In this document: positions 16,770 through 23,605 of the stretch, piece after piece | Numbering within the stretch: the first letter of the stretch is position 1 | Layout of the letters: each line of letters opens with the position of its first letter | Assembly: GCA_040394475.1 (NCBI GenBank) | Contig: JBEBSD010000086.1 | Span: forward strand, 1 to 24,332 | Direction: 5' to 3' | Source: JBEBSD01 sp040394475 | GTDB lineage: Bacteria; Bacteroidota; Bacteroidia; Cytophagales; Spirosomataceae | DNA length: 24,332 nt | The notes under the pieces: generated by a model | The model's input: only the letters and a program-made list of their open reading frames with translations | What the model was told of the DNA's origin: nothing | Databases searched by the model: none | Program-made: the position numbers and the translations under genes

Positions 16770-18008
16770 TTATCGTGAAACAGGTGTCGTTTGCGGCGCG
16801 AAAACGGTTTTTAGGTTTGGAATAAAAACCAGGAAGCAGATAAAGGCGACCGGATAAAGAATGCCCGATGCCACCCACATCGGGGTATACGAGTAATGCT
16901 GTACAATCTGCCCGATCATAGGGTTCAGGACCAGGCTCGAAATGGCGCCGGCGGTACCGGAAAGTCCGACCACCGTAGAAGTGGCTTTATCGCCGAATAC
17001 ATCGGAAATGGCCGTTATATAATTGGTGATCCACAGACCGTGCGCAAACATGTACAAGCTCATAAAGCCGACGGCGAGTTCGACCGAGGAAACCCAGTTG
17101 GTAAAGGGGATGAGCAGGGTCAGCGCCGCAGCGATTCCCATCACCGTCTTTCGTGCCTTGTTAATGCTGAAATGACGCACGGTAAGCTTGTCAGAAAACC
17201 AGCCTCCCAGGATATTGGAAACTCCTAATGCCAGGAAGGGGATCCAGAACAGGGAACCTATTTTTTCGTAGGAGACACCCCTGACATCACTCAGGTATTT
17301 GGGTATCCAGAACATCATGAAGTACATGACCGGATCGAGCAGAAAGCGGATCAGGATAAATATCCAGGTTTGCCGGATCTTGAGGAGGCTCCGGATCGAA
17401 ATTCCTTTCGAAGGAGCGGGGGCGACCGTCGGCAGCGGTTCGGTTTGGCTTTTCCAGGGGATGCATAACCATACCAGTACCCAGACAATGCCGATAATTC
17501 CGGGAATTACAAATCCGCCCCGCCAGCCGTAATGGGCGGAAATCCAGATAGTGAGGGGCGGGGCAATGACGGCGCCGATCGCAGACCCGCCGATGGCGAT
17601 CCCGTTGGCAAGTCCGCGTTCCTTTTTGTCGAACCAGGTATAAACGGTTTTGGCCGCACCGGGAAAGGCGCCTCCTTCTCCGACTCCCAACAGAAAGCGG
17701 TAGGCAATCAGCTGGGGCAGATTGGTCATAAACCCATGCATGGTGTTGGCAATTGACCAGACACCGACCGACAAGGCAAGTCCCTTTTTACCACCGACCC
17801 GATCGATTAACCACCCGCCTAATGTAAACATGATCGCATAACTGATCAGAAAACTGGTATTGACCCAGCCATAGGCGACATCGCTGATATGAAACTCTTC
17901 CTGAATTTTAAGGATCGCAATAGAAAGTACCTGCCGGTCGAGAAAACTCAGGCCTGTGGCAATGAAAACCAGGACAACAACAAACCAGCGAAGCGGGGAA
18001 TTTCTCAT
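16770..18008 (-). CDS. MFS transporter, ACS (anion:cation symporter) type
   Basis: Inner-membrane secondary transporter, 412 aa, about 12 membrane segments. Family signs: FLDRQVLSIAI in the first segment, the loop GGWLIDRVGGKKG (MFS signature between segments 2 and 3), YRFLLGVGEGGAFPGAAK and WFDKKERGLANGIAIGGSA, all typical of the ACS group that includes hexuronate and glucarate transporters. It is the first gene of the operon and starts about 30 bp downstream of a good promoter. The likely cargo is a monosaccharide or sugar acid released from the glycan; the cargo cannot be read from the sequence. Confidence 0.88.
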   Translation of the reverse strand: MRNSPLRWFVVVLVFIATGLSFLDRQVLSIAILKIQEEFHISDVAYGWVNTSFLISYAIMFTLGGWLIDRVGGKKGLALSVGVWSIANTMHGFMTNLPQLIAYRFLLGVGEGGAFPGAAKTVYTWFDKKERGLANGIAIGGSAIGAVIAPPLTIWISAHYGWRGGFVIPGIIGIVWVLVWLCIPWKSQTEPLPTVAPAPSKGISIRSLLKIRQTWIFILIRFLLDPVMYFMMFWIPKYLSDVRGVSYEKIGSLFWIPFLALGVSNILGGWFSDKLTVRHFSINKARKTVMGIAAALTLLIPFTNWVSSVELAVGFMSLYMFAHGLWITNYITAISDVFGDKATSTVVGLSGTAGAISSLVLNPMIGQIVQHYSYTPMWVASGILYPVAFICFLVFIPNLKTVFAPQTTPVSR

Positions 18009-18016
18009 GTTACTTT

Positions 18017-18030
18017 CTTAACGCACTAAC
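18017..18030 (+). promoter_or_regulatory. Operator-like 14-mer, copy 1 (at the operon start)
   Basis: Reads CTTAACGCACTAAC. It lies between the -7 element and the transporter ATG and overlaps the predicted transcription start, a classical place for a repressor site. It shares the core TAACGCACTAA exactly with copy 2 at 18132-18145 and TAACGC-N-CTAA with copy 3 at 16708-16721. Confidence 0.5.
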
Positions 18031-18036
18031 TTGTAG

Positions 18037-18067
18037 CAAAGGTAGACGTAAAATAAGTAGCTGTCAA
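18037..18067 (-). promoter_or_regulatory. Bacteroidota-type promoter of the glycan operon
   Basis: On the minus strand, TTGACA (18067-18062) is followed by TACCTTTG (18044-18037). This fits the Bacteroidota sigma consensus TTG / TAnnTTTG perfectly at both core elements, with 20 bases between TTG and TAnnTTTG. The start of transcription is predicted near 18030, giving a leader of about 20 nt before the transporter ATG. Confidence 0.7.
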
Positions 18068-18371
18068 TAGTTTAGTATTATTTTTTTAAAATGTTGAATT
18101 AATATGGAGCGGGACAGTGTTTAAACGGTTTCCTAACGCACTAAGAATCCCGGCGGGCGATGCCTGCTGCAGGAGAAAGCGCCCTGTTCCTGTGGCTGTA
18201 ACGCCTTACGATGCAGGATGTTCAAAGGGTAATTGTGTGCCCGGAAATTCGTTGGCACCACGGTGTAAACAGCCCGTCAGCATCCCCGGCGGTTGTCCAA
18301 AATGCCGGCCGGCTGGAGTTTTTACGGCTCCCTGAAAGGCTCATAGGAGTCAGGAGGTCAGCCGCAAAGCA
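18068..18371. other. Gene-free stretch between the operon promoter and the C40 gene
   Basis: No convincing gene in any frame: open frames here are short, rich in Pro, Cys and Arg, and match nothing I recognise. Apart from the AT-rich segment upstream of the promoter (about 18068-18110) and operator-like copy 2 at 18132-18145, I see no repeat or clear terminator. A self-complementary GCCGGCCGGC lies near 18303-18314 without a loop or T run. This may be decayed coding sequence. Confidence 0.5.
18132..18145 (+). promoter_or_regulatory. Operator-like 14-mer, copy 2 (about 70 bp upstream of the promoter)
   Basis: Reads CCTAACGCACTAAG. The core TAACGCACTAA repeats copy 1 exactly, 115 bp away in the same orientation. 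Two sites flanking a promoter at this distance would suit repression by looping or cooperative binding, which is inference. Confidence 0.45.
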
Positions 18372-19004
18372 TCAAAACGGGCGGATGGCTTTTACAAAGC
18401 GATTCCGGAAGTAGTTCGAAAACAAGTTGTCCTCTATAACGCCGCGGGAGGAGGAGGCATGGATAAACACGATATCCCGTTCGCCTTTCACTTCTGTAAC
18501 AATACCGGAATGCGAGACATAGCCTTCCTTGCCGCCTTCCGGGACAAAAAACAACCAATCGCCCGGACGGATATCCTGGATGCGTGCGACTTCTTTACCG
18601 AATTCGGACTGCTGCCATGAAATACGGGGCACTTTGACACCCATTTCCGAATACACCCTGCAGATAAGCCCCGAACAGTCAATACCGTTTTTGTCATTTC
18701 CTCCCGAACGGTAGGGCGTCCCGGTAAAGGTCCGGGCGATCTGAACGACTTCCGGAGCATTTTCGTCATACGATCCTTTCGGACGGGAGGCTAGCGGTTT
18801 CGTTGCAGAAGGTTTCGATGCAGCAGTAGCGGGTCTGGATTGAGAACGTGTTGTGGCTGCCGGTTTTTTGGGAGGGGGCGTACGGTTGGCGCTCCCCGGG
18901 CCGCGGTAATCGGGAGAAGAGCGGGGAGTAGTTTTGAATACTTCGCAGGACGACAGACTTATTATCAATAGTGAGCAAAAAAGGGAATATAGCAATCTTC
19001 TCAT
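18372..19004 (-). CDS. NlpC/P60 (C40) cell-wall endopeptidase lipoprotein
   Basis: Predicted gamma-D-glutamyl-diamino acid endopeptidase that cleaves peptidoglycan stem peptides in the periplasm, 210 aa. The start at MRRLLYSLFC gives a lipoprotein leader ending LSSC (Cys20); the 25-codon longer frame would begin in the heptamer-repeat region and bury the leader. A Pro/Ser/Thr/Lys-rich linker (about 25-78) precedes the NlpC/P60 domain. The triad is seen as Cys110 in NGIDCSGLICRVY, His165 in VSHSGIV and His182 in FIHASSS. It is transcribed away from the FAH gene, with a repeat array filling the shared upstream region. No -7 element was found close to its start. Confidence 0.92.
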   Translation of the reverse strand: MRRLLYSLFCSLLIISLSSCEVFKTTPRSSPDYRGPGSANRTPPPKKPAATTRSQSRPATAASKPSATKPLASRPKGSYDENAPEVVQIARTFTGTPYRSGGNDKNGIDCSGLICRVYSEMGVKVPRISWQQSEFGKEVARIQDIRPGDWLFFVPEGGKEGYVSHSGIVTEVKGERDIVFIHASSSRGVIEDNLFSNYFRNRFVKAIRPF

Positions 19005-19048
19005 GGAACCCGGTTGTTCGTGTTTTCGGAGTTTGGCACTGGGGGGAG

Positions 19049-19293
19049 TCTTCAGCCGTCGGCTTTCAGCTTTCAGCAATCGGTAATCAGCAATCAGCCT
19101 TCAGTAATCAGCTTTCAGCCATCCGATCTCCGATCTCCGACAGCCGACAGCCGACATCTGATCTCTGACATCTGATCTCCGACATCCGACATCTGATCTC
19201 CGACATCCGATAGCCGACATCCGATAGCTGATAGCTGATCTCTGATCTCCGATAGCTGACATCCGATAGCTGATCTCCGACATCCGACATCCG
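19049..19293. repeat. Tandem heptamer array 1, 35 units, with strand switch
   Basis: Exactly 245 bp divide into 35 heptamers in one phase without any insertion or deletion. Every unit has C at position 5 and G at position 7. Units 1-10 follow NNNTCRG (CTTTCAG, CAATCGG, TAATCAG). Unit 11 (CCATCCG) is transitional. Units 12-35 follow ANNNCYG (ATCTCCG, ACATCCG, ACATCTG, ATAGCTG). Reverse-complemented, the second type becomes CRG-NNN-T, the same as the first type read from its C, so the array holds the same degenerate motif on opposite strands with a junction near 19119-19125. It lies in the divergent region between the C40 and FAH genes. Short peptide frames here (for example with MSEISYRMSAIG) are artefacts of the 7-bp period. 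It resembles the short tandemly repeated repetitive heptamers described in cyanobacteria. Confidence 0.92.
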
Positions 19294-19383
19294 CCCAGCC
19301 GTTAATTAAACGACTTTGGGCTGAAATATTGTGAATTTACAGGGTAAAATCAAATTCCTGTTTCGATATGACGTTACATTCCT

Positions 19384-19391
19384 TAGTTTTG
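19384..19391 (+). promoter_or_regulatory. Candidate -7 element for the FAH gene
   Basis: TAGTTTTG fits TAnnTTTG and lies 26 bp ahead of the TTG start. A -33 TTG at ideal spacing is not present; CTGTTTC at 19359-19364 is the nearest similar sequence. Moderate support only. Confidence 0.45.
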
Positions 19392-19417
19392 CGCCAAAAT
19401 AGAAACTACGTAATTCT

Positions 19418-20029
19418 TTGAAAATCATTTGTGTGGGTCGCAATTATGCCGACCATATAGCAGAATTAAAAAATGAACGTCCTGAGGCACCGGTTATCTT
19501 CCTGAAACCGGAGACGGCCCTGCTGCGCCCCGGCGAGGATTTTTACCTGCCCGATTTTTCCGCCGATGTGCAGTATGAAGTGGAAGTGGTGGTAAAAATA
19601 GCCAGAATGGGTAAATACATCAGCCAGGAGTTCGCGCATAAATATTATGAGGAAATAGGACTCGGGATTGATTTTACGGCCCGGGATCTGCAAAGCCGCC
19701 TCAAAGCAAAAGGACTCCCCTGGGAGCTTGCGAAAGGCTTTAACGGATCGGCGCCGGTGTCAGCCTTCGTGCATAAATCCGAAGTAGGGGATTTGCAGCA
19801 GCTGGAATTCGGGCTGGAAGTAAATGGCGCCGTACGCCAGCAGGGCAACACATCCATGATGTTGTATACGATTGATTATCTCATAGCGTTTGTCTCCCGG
19901 TATTTTACGCTCAAGACAGGTGACCTGCTTTTTACGGGGACCCCGAAAGGAGTAGGGGCCGTACAGGCCGGGGACCGGTTAACAGGACAGCTGGCCGGCC
20001 GGACAATGTTAGAGTTGAATATACGTTAA
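19418..20029 (+). CDS. FAH-family hydrolase (acylpyruvase/YcgM/FAHD1-like)
   Basis: Cytoplasmic enzyme of the fumarylacetoacetate hydrolase family, 203 aa, the short single-domain form. Metal ligands are visible as Glu54 and Glu56 in QYEVEVVVKI and Asp85 in GLGIDFTARDLQ. Other family blocks are CVGRNYADHIAE at the N-terminus, LPWELAKGFNGSAPVS, and GDLLFTGTPKGVGAVQAGD near the C-terminus. It starts at TTG: the frame has a stop 18 bp upstream and no ATG or GTG between, and the family's MKI-CVGRNY start aligns there. Likely substrates are small acylpyruvates or oxaloacetate (family knowledge; exact substrate unknown). It is followed 42 bp later by the M23 gene in the same direction. Confidence 0.92.
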   Translation: MKIICVGRNYADHIAELKNERPEAPVIFLKPETALLRPGEDFYLPDFSADVQYEVEVVVKIARMGKYISQEFAHKYYEEIGLGIDFTARDLQSRLKAKGLPWELAKGFNGSAPVSAFVHKSEVGDLQQLEFGLEVNGAVRQQGNTSMMLYTIDYLIAFVSRYFTLKTGDLLFTGTPKGVGAVQAGDRLTGQLAGRTMLELNIR

Positions 20030-20071
20030 ATAGACGGAAGTTTTGATGCCCGGGATAACGGGACTTAGTGA

Positions 20072-21991
20072 ATGACAAGAAAGTTTAAGGCAGTGCTGCT
20101 TTTGAAGATACTGGTAGGGGTTCAGGCAGCGTTTGCCCAGCCTCAGGATACACTTCGCAATTATTTTAAGTTTCCCGTTTACCCGGGTAAGCCCAACACG
20201 CTGTCGGGTGTTTTAGGGGACTTGCGTTCGAATCATTTTCATGGAGGAATCGATATCCGGACCGCGCAACGGGAAGGACTGCCGGTTACTGCGGCAGCTG
20301 ACGGATACGTTTCGCGCATAGCCGTCCAGCGGGGAGGGTACGGCAAGGTGATCTACATCCGGCACCCCAACAGCCTGGTAACCGTATACGGGCATTTGCA
20401 GCGGTTTGGCGACAAACTTGCCCGTTACGTCCGGGACGAACAATATAAAAACCAAACCTTCGAGATAGACCTGACTCCGGAACCCGGGCAATTTCCCGTG
20501 AAAAAGGGTGAATTGATAGCCCTGTCCGGCAATACAGGGAGCTCTCAGGGGCCACACCTGCATTTTGAAATCAGGGATTCACATCAGAATCACCTGAACC
20601 CGCTGGCGTTTGATTTTCCGGAAATCAGGGATCAGACGCCGCCCCGCTTTGTGAGTATAGCGCTGGTGCCTATGGACCTCAATGCCCGTATCGAGGGGAC
20701 TTTTGACCGGAAGGTATACAAATCGTTTGTAAAAAAGGGGGTGAAGGGACTGGCGTTAAGAGATACCATACGTGCTGCCGGGGTTATTGGCCTCGAACTG
20801 GAAGCCTTTGACCGGATGGATGGTACCGGATTTAACTATGGGGTGTCCTGTATTGAAGTCCGGCTTGACGGGAAGGAAATATTTGCCTACAACATGAAGC
20901 AATTGCCCGCAACCATCGCAAGGGACTATAACTACCTGGTCAATTATGAAGCCCGCCAGCGGGAAGGCGCCCGTTATTACAAATGTTATAACCCAAAGGG
21001 AAATCAGCAGCAATTTTCGATCACTGATGAATACCGCGGGAAATTAATAATCCGAGATACCTTGCTGCATCAGGTCAGCATCCGGATTTTCGATACGTAT
21101 GAAAATGTACAGGAGCTGCAGTTTGTCATGAAAGGGGAAGCGCCGCTGCAACCGGTCGCCGGCCTTGCCGAAACCGGGCCGTCCGCCCTGCACGTGCGGG
21201 CACAGCAGCACCTGCTGAAAGTAACCGCACCGAACTATCACTCCGCGCAGCCTCAGGCAGTGTTTTACAGGAAAGGGCAACCGTTTATCCGGCCCCTGAG
21301 CTACTACCGGCAGCAGGATGGTGTTTTCCTGTGGGACCAGCGGGACGGGATCCCGGATTCGGTGAGGGTTGGTAACCTTTTGTTGCCATTGCACATCAAA
21401 GCAGCCGTGGCAGCCGGGCAGGAAACCGAATTTATGGAAGCAGACATCAGGGTGAAATTCAGCCCGGTAAGTTTGTTCGATACCCTTTACCTGGAAGTGC
21501 GGCGTCGGGGAGATACGTTGCAGGTACAGGACCGCTTTCAGCCGTTGAAGGGAGGCGTGGACGTAGTCTACCGGCCCGTCAGTACGCCTGTTATTCAGGG
21601 GAAAACCCATATCTATCGTCTGATTAATAATCACCGGAGCTTCGTAGGAGGCTATTGGGACGAAGGACGCTTCCGGTTTACGACCCGGGAACTGGGCGAA
21701 TTTTACCCGCTTACCGATACCATTCCTCCGAAAGTCAGATTGGCAGAGCATAGCCCCAACCGGATCCGGGCCTATATTTCAGATGAGTTATCGGGAATAC
21801 AGCATTTTCGGGCCTGGGTAAACGGAGAGTGGGTATTGATGAACTATGAGTATAAACAACATTATTTGTGGTCGGAAAAGCGGGCGGAAGCGGTACCCTT
21901 CGAAGGAGATGTAATCCTGGAAGTGACCGACCGTGCAGGCAATACCACCACCGTGCAGGCGCCTGTCAAAGCACCCGCCCGGAAGAAGTAA
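20072..21991 (+). CDS. M23 (LytM/peptidoglycan endopeptidase) family protein, long form
   Basis: Exported zinc metallopeptidase expected to cut peptidoglycan cross-links, 639 aa. The signal peptide ends about residue 22 (AAFA-Q). The M23 domain lies at about 45-180, with His57 and Asp61 in HFHGGIDI, VTVYGHL around 104-109, and His162/His164 in GPHLHFEIR: the complete zinc-binding set (H-x3-D, H-x-H). The remaining 450 residues are beta-rich with no family I recognise. They contain DKLSGIQHFRAWVNG-like Ig/Ca-binding wording near the C-terminus (DELSGIQHFRAWVNGEWVL, EVTDRAGNTT), so they probably form Ig-like modules. The layout, catalytic domain first and a long extension after, is common in Bacteroidota and differs from NlpD/LytM, where the peptidase is C-terminal. 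Confidence 0.93.
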   Translation: MTRKFKAVLLLKILVGVQAAFAQPQDTLRNYFKFPVYPGKPNTLSGVLGDLRSNHFHGGIDIRTAQREGLPVTAAADGYVSRIAVQRGGYGKVIYIRHPNSLVTVYGHLQRFGDKLARYVRDEQYKNQTFEIDLTPEPGQFPVKKGELIALSGNTGSSQGPHLHFEIRDSHQNHLNPLAFDFPEIRDQTPPRFVSIALVPMDLNARIEGTFDRKVYKSFVKKGVKGLALRDTIRAAGVIGLELEAFDRMDGTGFNYGVSCIEVRLDGKEIFAYNMKQLPATIARDYNYLVNYEARQREGARYYKCYNPKGNQQQFSITDEYRGKLIIRDTLLHQVSIRIFDTYENVQELQFVMKGEAPLQPVAGLAETGPSALHVRAQQHLLKVTAPNYHSAQPQAVFYRKGQPFIRPLSYYRQQDGVFLWDQRDGIPDSVRVGNLLLPLHIKAAVAAGQETEFMEADIRVKFSPVSLFDTLYLEVRRRGDTLQVQDRFQPLKGGVDVVYRPVSTPVIQGKTHIYRLINNHRSFVGGYWDEGRFRFTTRELGEFYPLTDTIPPKVRLAEHSPNRIRAYISDELSGIQHFRAWVNGEWVLMNYEYKQHYLWSEKRAEAVPFEGDVILEVTDRAGNTTTVQAPVKAPARKK

Positions 21992-21999
21992 AAGATTTC

Positions 22000-22015
22000 G
22001 ACAATTTTAATTGTC
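22000..22015. other. Perfect 16-bp palindrome between M23 and bcp
   Basis: GACAATTTTAATTGTC is self-complementary apart from its central TT/AA step, with arms GACAATT and AATTGTC. It begins 9 bp after the M23 stop and lies 65 bp before the bcp ATG. It could be a dimeric-repressor operator for bcp or a weak 3' hairpin of the M23 transcript. Confidence 0.4.
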
Positions 22016-22079
22016 ATGTATACATTTATTGTTATTATTGCCGTGCTCCTGCGAAGGGGCCTGTAACGTGTTCGGAAGT

Positions 22080-22538
22080 ATGTTAACGATTGGAGATAAA
22101 GCGCCTGATTTTAAAGAAAAAAACGAAAAAGGGGTGCTGGTCAGCCTGGACGATTTTGCCGGGAAGAAGCTGGTGCTGTATTTTTATCCCAAAGATGCCA
22201 CGCCTACCTGTACAACGGAGGCTTGCAATCTGCGGGACAATTACGAACGGCTGCTGGCTGCAGGTTATGAGGTGCTGGGCGTCAGTACAGATACTGAAAA
22301 ATCACATCAGCGGTTTATTGCGAGGCAACAGCTTCCTTTCTCCCTCTTGGCGGATACTGAGCAGCGGATGGCTAAGGCCTACGGGGTATGGGGTGAAAAG
22401 AAGTTGTTCGGGAAGGATTATCTGGGAATCCTGCGGACTACTTTTGTAATCGATGAAAAAGGGTTCATCGAAGAAGTGATTACCAAGGTGAAAAGCGCCG
22501 CCCACGCCGATCAGATTTTAAAGGTGTCTGCCGACTGA
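22080..22538 (+). CDS. bcp: Peroxiredoxin, Bcp/PrxQ type (thiol peroxidase)
   Basis: Cytoplasmic thioredoxin-dependent peroxidase that reduces hydrogen peroxide and organic hydroperoxides, 152 aa, the usual Bcp length. The peroxidatic Cys44 lies in KDATPTCTTEAC and the resolving Cys49 is five residues on, the atypical 2-Cys Bcp arrangement. Other blocks: MLTIGDKAPDF at the start, VLGVSTDTEKSHQRF, LPFSLLADTEQRMAKAYGV and RTTFVIDEKG. A longer in-frame reading from an upstream TTG would add a Cys/Leu-rich stretch not seen in the family, so the ATG before LTIGDKAPDF was chosen. The motif reads TPTCT where TPGCT is common. Confidence 0.95.
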   Translation: MLTIGDKAPDFKEKNEKGVLVSLDDFAGKKLVLYFYPKDATPTCTTEACNLRDNYERLLAAGYEVLGVSTDTEKSHQRFIARQQLPFSLLADTEQRMAKAYGVWGEKKLFGKDYLGILRTTFVIDEKGFIEEVITKVKSAAHADQILKVSAD

Positions 22539-22548
22539 GTTTGGCAGT

Positions 22549-22574
22549 AGAAGTGAGGGAAACTACACTTCTTT
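22549..22574 (+). terminator. Possible weak terminator after bcp
   Basis: AGAAGTG (22549-22555) and CACTTCT (22566-22572) form a 7-bp stem with a 10-base loop, followed only by TTA. It begins about 10 bp after the bcp stop and precedes the transketolase gene. The short T run makes termination weak. Confidence 0.35.
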
Positions 22575-22608
22575 AGAGAATGTATTTGCGATAATTAATA
22601 GTTATATA

Positions 22609-23466
22609 ATGGAAATCAATCAGTTAAAAGAAGTAGCTTCTCAGGTCCGGAGAGACATAGTCCGGATGGTGCATGGATGCCAGTCAGGGCACCCAGGTGG
22701 TTCACTAGGTTGTACCGACTTGCTGGTAGCATTGTATTTTGATAAAATGAAGCTTCGGGAAAGCGGAGGAAAACCGGTGTTCGATATGGACGGTACGGGG
22801 GAGGATTTGTTCTTTCTGTCCAACGGGCATATTTCTCCGGTCTGGTACAGCGTGCTGGCGCACCGGGGGTACTTTCCGCAGGCGGAACTTGCGACATTCA
22901 GAAAGCTCGATTCCCGTTTACAAGGGCATCCGACCACCCATGAAGGGTTGCCAGGGGTACGGATTGCTTCCGGATCGCTGGGGCAGGGACTGTCGGTTGC
23001 GATAGGAGCGGCGCTGTCTAAAAAGTTGAACCAAGATGACCATTTGGTGTATGTGCTGATGGGGGATGGCGAACAGCAGGAGGGACAGGTTTGGGAGGCA
23101 GCGGCTTTTGCTCCCCATAATCAGGTCGATAACCTGATTGCTTTCCTGGATTTCAACGGACAGCAGATTGACGGCCCGACATTGAAAGTACTCAACAACC
23201 GGGACCTCGGAGAGAAATACCGTGCATTCGGATGGGAGGTAATTGACCTGAAAGAAGGCAACCACCTGGAGTCGGTGCTCGCAGGTATTGATGCGGCAAA
23301 GGCAGCGGCGCACCAGGGCAAACCGGTGATGGTAATTGTGCATACAGAAATGGGCTACGGCGTGGATTATATGATGGGTACCCACAAATGGCACGGCGCG
23401 GCACCGAATGATGAACAGCTGGCGAAAGCGTTGGAGCAATTGCCGGAAACGCTGGGTGATTATTGA
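22609..23466 (+). CDS. tkt: Transketolase, N-terminal (TPP-binding) subunit
   Basis: Pyrimidine/pentose-phosphate enzyme moving two-carbon units between sugar phosphates; this half binds the diphosphate of thiamine diphosphate. 285 aa, matching the N-terminal half of full transketolase (about 660 aa). Motifs: GHPGGSLGC at 28-35, SNGHISPVWY at 71-80, GSLGQGLSVAIG at 122-133, and the TPP/Mg motif GDGEQQEGQVWEA (152-164) running to DFNGQQIDG with Asn183. It ends at a TGA that also forms the first bases of heptamer array 2. The partner half follows on the same strand. Split transketolases are known in Bacteroidota and archaea, so this is not a frameshift: both halves have proper starts and stops. 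Confidence 0.95.
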   Translation: MEINQLKEVASQVRRDIVRMVHGCQSGHPGGSLGCTDLLVALYFDKMKLRESGGKPVFDMDGTGEDLFFLSNGHISPVWYSVLAHRGYFPQAELATFRKLDSRLQGHPTTHEGLPGVRIASGSLGQGLSVAIGAALSKKLNQDDHLVYVLMGDGEQQEGQVWEAAAFAPHNQVDNLIAFLDFNGQQIDGPTLKVLNNRDLGEKYRAFGWEVIDLKEGNHLESVLAGIDAAKAAAHQGKPVMVIVHTEMGYGVDYMMGTHKWHGAAPNDEQLAKALEQLPETLGDY

Positions 23467-23589
23467 GTAGCTATCGGCTATCGGCTATCAGCTATCAGCT
23501 ATCGGCTATCAGCAATCGGAAATCAGCTATCGGAAATCAGAGCTCCGCTGACGGCTGAAAGCTACTACCTATCACCTAACAGCTAAAAC
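23464..23589 (+). repeat. Tandem heptamer array 2, 18 units, between the transketolase halves
   Basis: 126 bp divide into 18 in-phase heptamers. The first (TGAGTAG) contains the stop codon of the upstream gene. Units 2-11 are CTATCGG, CTATCAG, CAATCGG or AAATCAG, consensus NNATCRG. Units 12-18 decay (AGCTCCG, CTGACGG, CTGAAAG, CTACTAC, CTATCAC, CTAACAG, CTAAAAC) but keep the period. CAATCGG is shared exactly with array 1, and CTATCAG is the reverse complement of the CTGATAG step in the right part of array 1, so both arrays belong to one family. Confidence 0.88.
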
Positions 23590-23605
23590 CTTATAATATA
23601 TACCA

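Noticed and set aside
19005..19079. Twenty-five-codon extension of the C40 lipoprotein gene
   Set aside because: The upstream ATG falls in the heptamer array and the extension destroys the signal sequence.
19101..19290. Two overlapping 60-residue minus-strand peptides with a seven-residue period
   Set aside because: They are read-outs of the 7-bp tandem repeat, in more than one frame, with no independent coding signal.
19049..19293. CRISPR array
   Set aside because: The 7-bp units run without spacers and no cas gene is present.
22011..22079. Longer start for the peroxiredoxin at a TTG
   Set aside because: The added 23 residues are not part of the Bcp family; the ATG at 22080 matches the family start.
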